Shown in pieces: positions 10,001 to 16,900 of a stretch of 64,000 bases of DNA (positions are counted from its first letter, which is position 1; every line of letters starts with the position of its first letter). The DNA is from Symsagittifera roscoffensis (taxonomy: Eukaryota > Xenacoelomorpha > Acoela > Convolutidae), in NCBI RefSeq assembly GCF_963678635.1, contig NC_087070.1, positions 9,274,539-9,338,538 of the forward strand. The letters are read 5' to 3'. Under the pieces are notes generated by a model that searched no databases, was not told where the DNA came from, and worked only from the letters and a program-made list of their open reading frames with translations. The position numbers were made by a program, and so were the translations under genes.

Positions 10001-10534
10001 GAGACAGAGGGCGAGAATGCTAAGAAACCACCTCTTGGACGAATCTTTGAATCGTATTTTGATCTCCCGAACCACTATTCGAACAATATCGTTATAACGG
10101 ACAGCGATTTCATACTAACGGAACGCACGTGCGCCATAGCGATAACTGCGGACGTAAGCTTTAAAACAGCACTAGCGGCCGACTTTAAAAGAGAGTACAA
10201 GAATATCGAGTTTTTATGGAAACAGAGGCCGGGTGTAGGAGGAATGATAGCGTTACCCCCTGTTGCATCACAGATACCAGGGAAATATTTGTGTTTTTTG
10301 GTTACGAAAGCTACTGATAGGCAACACGTGAATCCGGAGAGCTTGGTGTTGGCCTTGACTCGACTTAGGGATTTCCTGGTTGAGAGAGGTGTGACCTCTC
10401 TCTCGTTGCCAGTATACGATCCTAATAGGGGAAAGCTACATCCGAGAGAGTTGTACGCTCTTGTGCATGTGATATTTTCAGAGACTGACATAGAGGTTTA
10501 CTTACATAAAAAATACTATCTGAGCATATGCTAA
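1052..10534 (+). CDS. Gag-Pol polyprotein of element A with C-terminal macro-like domain
   Basis: A 3,160-residue polyprotein; the first ATG of the frame is at 1052 (the frame is open from about 992). In order: serine-rich disordered N terminus; coiled coil about 305-410; capsid-like helical region about 500-680; two CX2CX4HX4C zinc knuckles at 741-754 and 793-806; aspartic protease with DTGA at 1103; reverse transcriptase with YVDD at 1588-1591; RNase H about 1720-1850; a linker carrying repeated SGES motifs; integrase with an HHCC-type finger near 2377 and catalytic D2445, D2504, E2540 (D,D35E spacing), then a GPF motif near 2680. Beyond it lies an acidic tail of about 300 residues and, at about 3006-3155, a region that reads like a macro domain of the OARD1/TARG1 type. 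All enzymatic motifs look intact. Expected role: capsid formation, cDNA synthesis and integration. The macro-like assignment comes from reading the pattern, not from a search. Confidence 0.93.
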   Translation: MQRRDSLGSTTKIPRLSKGSTRKFRTRRSQTSFSSASDAFAEDESTKGQPDLSVIEMRLRSEKNLDGNQGRSAEAEPASETPVDPFDEGERTLIRPDFGPDGVLEREEVERTEETSERSEVEPREEVLYRGMSKSETKSYKWRREPSHLTSAHSSLAKQSNNAMMSSMSPGEEQTFSKAKKSWKSLYDERMASLPTVGLTSRDDYPEITHPDVNFTPCPRNDMSREASSASPTRPMSDGITMGASSTFDRLMTSMHKQKGGASSSTRLQPQLTSSSLGLTPPLGAAGDISDMFAGVMNGLDELRRDMTKRIDQVDERAHHGRENLKDELMHVKSQARFDQAQLIRDTDQCLAESLAQANKESEEREARMTREIERLLNDHDNTYAQMMTGLERRLDAKSDLMMRKLDAILNGNNWQEHSNSRERSRHANVGDGTGNSARAQQGSRTNYEHRNKERPRAAPQRPGWTNPVPPEADATPETRLPTVPQVSSVPDLTTVSQDTTMYASMFEPLNRSLETFITKLSKSTERGERSRRTLKKPKSYKDESDGCIDTWIEVMKLHFEEENLSKKQECSALTSNLEGTALNCVMAKRANERDSARKIFDILLNRFGSGVQGHQAMVKFEKRRQRDEESIDKFLDDLELLRRRSNPDERISERNLAIASKFMDGVRSEELKTMLATHFTLSLDQVPTPDDLRMKSREYLLIKPRAQNRYSNYGNYSGTNTGANSSWYKPRDDMDKRRSCANCGSMDHHVSACSAYKQNMKAIGYFLEDADATDEDHEEYVRGLIMKYGPRCFFCNLEGHFKSDCTQFWDAVADVKHPRHEEALSGVKASRARLMNEAESRRKETTPSTFTTKKVKTWPDEGVASNLETESSSPLKVDYGLAARTALQNVKQDLATKEVEQWVRSELESTDLRESLNVLSKTTRAEDEKEPKKQGLKLNVISGKTFGMTKAGTKIMSIISVAGHQVVKNLSEPSEITLVHLDIYADYLKQKDPKLDSRAVRALLTTGGPRLMKVDGHYIDVHGPYPILMNVDGINIYTKAHITDANDQVGRIYIGQEELKVRRIGHNAMLEQDAVHIGCEADLAAHVLDVQGRQLSVKGLLDTGAVVSVMPVKTWTDMGFERSDLIPTNIRLAAANQGAIYVTGRTPIISLQLGGRHLWMSFLVVENLDESDQFILGRDFVRNFDVTIDLNDGLIRIKDPERKYEKRPLNKILINQAKVPIFLDRKVRLKPNQAVVATFRMRNLNELSNDRQVCLVPNPNSKSSAILGRSFSLTQSGLCVSVLLNTEATTVTIQRGKKLGYALPLNTDFLSVENLKKFDVTKCPLHANQECIMKRVIELKSSRKLFSMKSETDDGLSSCSNFPERPTEAELAENRPVLPEIEHLKGKISDKELDSLRAVLNRNADVFSKHKADIGCCNFVEHEIEIEEGSVPHREGARRMTPNKSEACRKEIEMLMEYDMIEPSKSPWACGVVMAKKKGGQLRFCCDFRYLNAVTIKDAYPIPRIDESLSKLGDAKFFTTLDLGSAFWQVPLRKQDREKTGFACELGLFQWKRMPFGLCNATATFQRLMAQALTSVTKKYGNLIMCYVDDVVIATPTLEDHIERLEEVFSCMKQAGLKCKPSKCEILKDSIKYLGRLVDKHGVRPDPEAVEAVLTWKAPKTDTQLMSFLGFANYYREFIKGYADKIYPMQKLMRNKGKKFTWTDEAQVSFENIKRELCEAPVLGMPTEKGMFVLDTDASVVAISGILHQEQEWNGRTVLRPIAYGSKVLSDTEMKYGAPKAEMFAVITFVEKYRAYLGSAPFKLRVDNRALAWLKTYSMDQSYIGRWIVRLDGYHMIIEHRTRDKHQNADSLSKKTEFYERLEEKQANQSEIKDGFSFLDKETYDELPLTRWLDKSGHPIPGHPDLPVETAAEIKLLARGEPVPLDLLVRSNLVQQELTRRGINSIALLNKTVNVAPDVMGKLRDLLDREVDRHDREWRETMQRLTVTERTEKRPVSIRSRGVERDCRSIVNQLVTSMPKEVLLRTSFTEYGTSNQNRATEEVRIKSKSSFTRRVHFTDAKEEYEPSPDCSSLDETMSGESDTFEPVKDVSSDESDIFEPVQDDLSGERLTRPPRGRILSGESGSKRPMDRVLSGESRNISDNLEYDVEESVVSSGDSRPQSWDNTSETTSNSDVSEIAIQSLLVDWKQRGLDREIHQDPDRDRYTSDEEGTVVDNAADELELIAVSKRPTRLLPHGTVVRTNLEPSVQEATPLKKIWCVKLMDDAHAPEIMSGQMNVVKTYLKARYRLSDLLRAQRNDRMTSSLKRWIENGAPDKGDLEEDSYKILKQFYLKRKDLLYLNKDGIVACKRKEEDKVLYKYNSIVLPQLYQTELLFRSHDQMGHQGVDKVYNRIQKRFEWPGLKKACEKWIAACLSCQQAKDPRKLRFPLQSIESSGFNEVVQIDHQKICMTATGYNQVLVMIDHFTKYAEAAPCMTASAEETCDHLINVWIARHGCPITFQSDNGKAFVGDLTKELMKRSQVAQAHSTTYHPQTNGLVERQNRTLVSMLRVYCSRYMDDWDKHLPQVMGAYNSTEHSTTGISPHMMLTGHEKALPLTFFYPEYEGKRTAPQTYVRDVIRRQQDLNDLCRRNTQQAQIRQKRRFDKRTADAKAYSVGDYVWVFQEVVPPKGTKKLLKKWRGPFQITEVHQGGRFYRLSTGRAAHYENIKPHNASSEDWCIPADMQEGDYLIVDPACEVNERGTRDKNDGNEMVDNCDLPLDLELTERVEVDDETLPYAEEDWDCPEQTEIDKGIQPDFPLTMETRQSKRGKNQKKYNPYGEDFVVDRIVVSDVIDSLVGLDEVAMLEEIDLVNDMDQDWIDDRSEPEVEFEPEAEQTHEQELTNLRVLEWLHDLPTDPKETILTIQDVDRDGVKYISHDNTESNWVAPDGPLRVPQSNLGLLDFGRSTGTSMDIFVRGVGVGLTHTENLIIKKLKSARETGELETEGENAKKPPLGRIFESYFDLPNHYSNNIVITDSDFILTERTCAIAITADVSFKTALAADFKREYKNIEFLWKQRPGVGGMIALPPVASQIPGKYLCFLVTKATDRQHVNPESLVLALTRLRDFLVERGVTSLSLPVYDPNRGKLHPRELYALVHVIFSETDIEVYLHKKYYLSIC
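7283..7472 (+). repeat. Imperfect coding repeat (SGES motifs) between RNase H and integrase
   Basis: Inside the polyprotein, a motif of the form (V/T/I)-(L/M)-SGES or its variants DLSGER and VSSDES recurs about five times at irregular 14-24 residue spacing. At DNA level it is seen as repeated TTGTCYGGGGAGTC words. The segment is rich in Ser, Asp and Glu and probably disordered. Repetition in the linker that separates RT/RNase H from integrase suggests a phosphorylatable or flexible spacer (inference). Confidence 0.7.
10066..10515 (+). other. Macro-domain-like region at the C terminus of element A Gag-Pol
   Basis: About 150 residues follow the macro-fold order: a start strand, CAIAITADVS, a helix with AADFKREYKN, a strand GGMIALPPVA, the strand YLCFLVTKATDR, a helix with ESLVLALTRLRDFLVERGV, then the strand TSLSLPVYDPNRGKLHP and a final TDIEVYL strand. 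In active ADP-ribosyl hydrolases of the OARD1 type the first loop and the PRIGCGLGG-like loop are glycine-rich. Here they read FKTALA and PVYDPNRGKL, so ligand binding may be altered or lost. Recognised by pattern and secondary-structure order only. Confidence 0.6.
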
Positions 10535-10537
10535 GAA

Positions 10538-10964
10538 TTGCGCTCGGCGATAAGTGGTTTTTATTAAGTTGCTCGATAAGAATTAGAGTCAAGTTTTAGA
10601 TTAGGTTAGGTCTTAGGTACAGTATTAGGGATTAGGTTTTTATGTGATGTTTATGTTATGTTATTGTGATGTTATGTTTTATGTTAGTGTCATAAAAGAC
10701 CTGGGGCACCCCAGGTCATCAAGGTGACAGCGTACATTCATGCTACTCTGACAAAAGTAAAGGTGGACGATCCACCTTGGTGCTAAAATTTTAAATCAGA
10801 ATTGAAAAAGAGAATTTCAATGGAGAGTTTTAGAGAATTGATTGATGTTGCATCTTAAAATGATGGTTCTAAGTCGTGACCTGTCTTTTAGATCTTGATT
10901 GATCGGAAATTGTTTACTGACACTGAATCAGAAGAGATTACACGAAGAATCAACACGAAAAGAA
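10538..10964 (+). promoter_or_regulatory. Intergenic region between the two ORFs of element A, with hairpins and a splice-acceptor-like site
   Basis: No coding. Two perfect hairpins: a 9-bp stem GACCTGGGG/CCCCAGGTC with a 2-base loop at 10698-10717, and an 8-bp stem AAGGTGGA/TCCACCTT with loop CGA at 10760-10778. A polypyrimidine tract ending in AG at 10890-10891 (ctgtcttttag) lies 74 bases before the ORF2 ATG and could be the acceptor for a spliced subgenomic RNA (inference). TTATG-rich repeats lie around 10,640-10,685. Confidence 0.6.
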
Positions 10965-13900
10965 ATGGGAGATACTAACGAACTCATGGAATTCCTCTCA
11001 GCGAGTCTAGGAGCGACTCTAGACGAGATCTATCAGCGGCTGATCGATTGTGACTTCACACGAGAAGACCCGGGGTTGGCGATGTTTGTGGTCGCACTCC
11101 TCAATGCACTGGGAAGAGAGGGTCGAGGGAATCGCCCTACGGAAGTAGTGTTGATGTTGGCCTTCGGTGAGTCCGGGACCGCCGAGAGAGGCCGAAACCG
11201 ATTGATGAGATGGAGGCGCGGAGAAATGTCCGGCCACGACCTGGCTCGTGAGCCGGGACTAGGCGAGCAAAGGGACCACCGGCTAGGTGAGATGCCCTTA
11301 CCTGTCCAACCTGCGCAGCCATTAATCGGAGCGAAGAGACAGCGTGATGGGCCAGGCCCGTCACACTCGGTCGACTCTCCAACAGCTGCTCCTCCCCTGA
11401 AGAGAGTGAGAGTGAGCGAGATAGAGATCCAGACGTCGGAAACGATTGAAACACTGGAGAAGAAGGAGAGGGACCAGAGTGAGCTGTGTGCCAAACTTCA
11501 GGAGTACAGGACCATAGCTCGGGAGAGAGACGAATGGAAAAAGAAATTCGAAGATCTGCAGGTGGCCTACAAGGAGGATGAGATAAAGCACCTGAAGGAG
11601 CTGTATATGGCGAAGGTGAGCCAAGTGTCACCGGAAATCCTGGCGAGCATGAGGTCCTCGGAGGGATCTAACGACACACGCCCCAGGACAACCGCGCAGG
11701 AGCTGTGCGCATCGAGAGGACCTGAGGTTCTGGATTTGCATGCATCAAAGGGGCACGAGGCTCCTCAGCAGACACGACCGTCTGCTTCGAGTCAGAGGTT
11801 CACGATACCAGACCCTTCTGACACCTATCTAGCTCCTCAATTTCAGGAATCATTTAACCAAGTGGCCAGAGCCGCGATGGATGAGATCAACAGAGGCACT
11901 GAACGGACACTGGCTAGGATCGTTCCTTCCCAGCGTCGTGATCATTCATCAGATGGCTCTGAGCGGGCAACCCGCACGATAGCGTGCTCTGCGCCTGGTG
12001 GAGTCTTCAAGAAGTCTCGCGTGGTAGATATCAGGAAGAACCTGATGACACGTCATCAGTTCACGCAAGTGCCAGCCGAGCATCCTCGAGCCTGCTTGAA
12101 CGACATGAGCTGGAACCCCGCCACGAGCGACCAAGTGATTCCCCCAGGGAGTCGCCATTTGATCATTGGAGACAGTCTGGTGAGAGATCTGAATGAGATC
12201 TCCGTCTATGGCCAGACTACCACTCTGTCCTTTGGAGGAGCCTCAGTGGCTCAAGTGATCAAAATGATGGAGTTCCAGGGCGAGGATCGTCTGGATACAT
12301 TGATAATAATGCTGGGGACTAATGACGTCTCGAGAGCCCCCGTAACCCCAGAAAACAAGTGGGAACCTCTGTTGGTGTGTCTGTTGAATGAATTGAAGGA
12401 AAAGTATAGACCCAGGCTCGTGATCCTGTGTACGATACCGCCAAATCCTTTGGTGGGTACTACAGCTGCGGATTTTATGAATGGCAACGTAACGCGGTGG
12501 AATGAAATGACCCGCAATCTGGTGAGGAACAATCCTGGCGAGTTGCGACTCCTGGATCTTGAAAACATGCTACGTATGACTGATCACATCGAGCTCACCA
12601 GAGATGGAGTGCACTTCAATAGCCAACGAGGGAGACATTGGATCAACGATGTGTTTCAAACGCAGTTGAGAGAAGTGGAGCAAGAATTAAGGGCGACCGG
12701 TTCTTTGGCTCGGACCAATTCGACCGGAGGGAGTAGAGTAAGGGCAACCGTGCCCGAATCCCTCGCCAACCGCCTAGGGCCCTTGGCAACGGAGACGGTT
12801 GGAGCCGTAACCGTCGCTCCGAGCTCAAATGTGAGAGACAGGCTGGGGACTGCCCCTCCTCCCAGGCCGCAATCGATTGGAAGCCGACTCGGCAGATCGG
12901 TGGAACAGAGTAATAGAAACAACTCCCAGACCGCGTCTAGGAGGAATGATTCGCCTGCCACGACGAATCCTGCTTCGACGGCAGGATCGTCGACAAGCAC
13001 CGTGCCAGCGGAGGGAATTGAATCCGGCAGCAGGTTGCTTTGGAATAGTTCAGATCCTAGCCATTGGGGTCAGTATAAGACGGACATGTCGGCGAAGTTG
13101 AACATGAATACCCTGACGTGTCGGGAAGATGTGATGAGAATAACTGGCGGTGAAAGTCCCACAGTGTCGCGACTTTATCGGATACCGGGCGTGGATTGGC
13201 TGCTAGCAGAGCAGGAGAAATTCAGCTCCTCGACCTCACTCCGACATGCGGACTTGGATGGATTGCCTCATGACAACACCTTTGGACCTCTAAACACCCG
13301 GTCGCTCACCGACGTTCGAGATAGGGCACGGGAAAGGACACCACCAGTGCGCAAAGGCAAGTTTCAGACGGAGAACAAACCCAGCAACAAGCATCACAAT
13401 ATGTTTAGACAATTCTCTAAGCCACCCGGTCAGACGCCGGGCGAGTATTCTAGGGATTATCCCCGAACCACAACAGTGTTTGGAGACGACAAGAGATATG
13501 GGAATCTGAAGGCCCCAGTAGGTGATGGCCTTTTTGCAGCGTATGATCCCTTGGACATGAAGGCTGCCAAGTATCTGGTTGTGGCCGGCTCCGATTATCT
13601 CTATACACCCCATTCTCTATTCTGGCCTGATGTGATTTTCTTAACGGCGCCTAAGCTGGACTGGGGACAGGCGATAGGCATGATGATAAGTGTACGGAGA
13701 GTGGTCAGCATGGAGCCGCAGGTGATAGTGGTTGCAGGCGCGAATGATCATCTACAAAGCAGAGGCCTATTGTCACGTCTGACGGATGGATCGATCCCGA
13801 GTAACGAAGTTATAGGGGAAGCGATCATGACACTGCTCTCGGCGATGGCCGAGGTAGAGGCAGCAGCAAGACAACGGTTCACCATGAATGTGGTGAAGGT

Positions 13901-16900
13901 GATCTTTGTATTGTCACCAGGCTACGCTGCGTTGCCTGAACCCCTTCAATTTGTGTACACGATGGTCACGACGATAGCGGAGGGGATATATAACGTGATA
14001 ATTCCTGCCCCAAACAGAGTGGTGGACCCGGACAATTATTATCCGCACCGATCTGAGCTCCCCGCTGTTTGGTCTGACATCTCGAATGCCATACAGGGAC
14101 TCAGAGATTGTAGCACAACTCGGTTGGTGCTAGACGAAGTTCTGGGGTTGGAGCTGTCCAACTTCGCAAGATTATTGAAGCTAAGACCAGGGGTAGGTGA
14201 CGATCATCTGTTAGTACAACAGGTGGCTGATGATCTCTGGTTCAGGCAGATGGATCATAAAGAGAACGAGCAGGGAAGGATGATCAGGAAGAACATGACG
14301 TCAGCAGAAGAGGACCTCATGGCAATGGCTTTGCGTACGAAGCCACACAACAACATATGGTTGTATCTGTCACCGAGGCTGTGCACCTTGGGTGAAGACG
14401 CGTTTGAGCATGCGCCGGCAATAATTAAAGAGATACACGCGTATTTGAAGAGTCTACTTGATGCCCGGGAGTTGGCTGGAGGCAAGATGTTGAAGCTGAT
14501 GCAAGACGTGAATACGATGTCGCTGGACAAGTTCCAAGCGGACGTGCTGGCCACGAAAGCACAGTACGAACGATCGGATGCTATCTTGGGCGGAATGGGA
14601 GTGGGATGGACGCCATCTTTCCTATCGACGTGCTACCCGAGGGCATCTAGGAACCTGATCGCAAGTTTTGTCAAAGACATCAGGAAGTTGTCGATTGGCC
14701 TGGTGTTAGCCTTATACGTGACATTTGGTCATGAAAACTTTGTGAAAGGACCGGCAAACCTCTTTACCCAAGCGTTGGCCGATTTGAGGTTGGATGGACT
14801 CTTGACCCTGATTGCCATGACCTATGGTCGGCTGGGAGACTTGCTTGTGCTATTGCGTTACCCTGAACAACTGCAGGGACCCAGTCGTGAGTTCAATGCA
14901 CAGTTGGAAACCGCCTCGCTCAGGAAGATGAAAGACTGGAGGACTCTCCTACTTCAATACCTCCTGCAACAGAACAGAAGCGTAACAGGAGAGGACAAAG
15001 TGGCGACGAACGCAAGCGAGTGCAAACAGTATTGTGGCATGCCCTTATTAACAGACTTAGCTGTTATGATGCGGATTGATCCGTTGGCTCTGGTCCACGG
15101 ACTAAGGGAATTCGTCACAGTGGTTTATGGACCGGTGATGTCCTTTGCGTTCCCGGATGTACAAGTTAAAGCGTACAGGAATTCAGTGTTGTACGTCAAC
15201 CTGGTCTCAGTAGTGGATTGTTCAGTGCTGAATTGGGTAGAGCAGAGTGAACTGAGAAAGCTGGCTAGCGATGATAGGCTGTTCGGAAGAATAGCAGAGC
15301 CAGGTTGGGTGTTGATGGATTTCAACAACCACTTCAAATGCCGAATGGGTCGTGAGGATCTGTCCCACATCCAGTTCAACCCAAAACTCTGGAATCTGAG
15401 ACCAGTGGTGAAAGATACAGGAGAGGCTGTGGGAGTACCTCAATTGCCGGGAGCCTATGCCCATGCAAAAGAGAATCAGCAGACATGGCTTCCTGGGTCC
15501 AGGCCGCTGCCGGACCAATGCCATCGATATCCACCGATAAGGAGGATGTTGTTGGGAGTCACATCTCCCATCATTGCCCCTCGTATCGGAGCGGCTCGTG
15601 ACGCGGAGAAGAGAATGCAGAAGTGGAGTGGAGGGATGGAGCCGCGCTTCATCAGCTGGAACGTCGCTGCCGCGCACACGTTCGACTTCTCATTTCCTGA
15701 TGCCTGGAGCAGGAAGAAGATCAAAGCACTACCCTCCAGGAGACCAGAGGTCTCGGCTGAAACGTGGAATGAAGTGTATTCTTCCGCGGACGACTTATCA
15801 AGACTGAAGTGGTCAGGAGAAGCGAAGGTGGTGATGCTGGAGGTGGCAAGTGAGAGCAGAGGTGGCTCATATGTAACGATAGAGGACCTGGCCCCACATG
15901 GTGAGGAGTTAGTAGAGTTCCTGGTCGATGATGAGTTGTTTTATCATGCAGGAGACATGGCCGTACCGGCTCGGCCGGATTCGGGCGCAGACGCACGACA
16001 AGGACCCTCGGGACCTAGGCCGAAACCTGATGCGGACGACGATGAATTGATGGATCAGGACGATAACGATGAAGGGACCGGAAGCAAGACGGAGAAATCG
16101 GGAGAGACCGATCTAGGAGCGTTGGAAAGGGACTTGCTAGAGTACCGGTTCAGCGAAGATGACGATGGGGAAGTCGATGGGAGTCTATTGTTGATGGCAC
16201 CATCGTCCTTCATGTCTCCTACAAAGGAGGCGTCAGCCGATCTATCTCCGATAGACCCAATAAGCCAGGCTAGAGAGTGCCGAAGCAGGGATCCACAGAA
16301 GCTGCTTTATGAATCGCCAAGGAGGAGGAAAATCGAAGAGTCTATGAAGATATCGTTCCTCAGCACATTACCAGAAGAAGAATGGGAAAGATATCAAATG
16401 GAGTTGGAAGGCAAGACAGGAGCAATCTGGAGTCGAGTAAACTTCATGGAGAAATCTTGGGACGTGATAAGGCGATATGGGACGCAGTCCATAATGAAGG
16501 TGGGATTGAACCAACCCATCATGCGTGAGGTCCTGGAGAAAATAGTGAGCTCCATGGAGTCGGATGTGCTGACCGAGTCAGTAACAGAAGACAGTGCCGA
16601 TGATCAGCATGTTGCAAAGAAATTACCTGTCAGACGAGCCAGGAAAGGGCTGAAGCGACTAAAAGGGAAGACAGGAAGTCGAGCCATGAACCCGAAAGTG
16701 GTGAAGTCAAGAGCCAACGCAGTGGTGACCTCTTTAGCGAGCGCAGGTCGCTCAGGCGAGAGCGGGCAGGGAGATACTACAACGCTGACAGGGGGAGAAA
16801 AAGAGAATCTGATACCCCCTATGCTCTTGGCAGGTCTGACCGTGACCGCCACAAGGTCGAAGAAGACGGCGCGAACCCTGGCAGACACCAAGTTAGAAAT

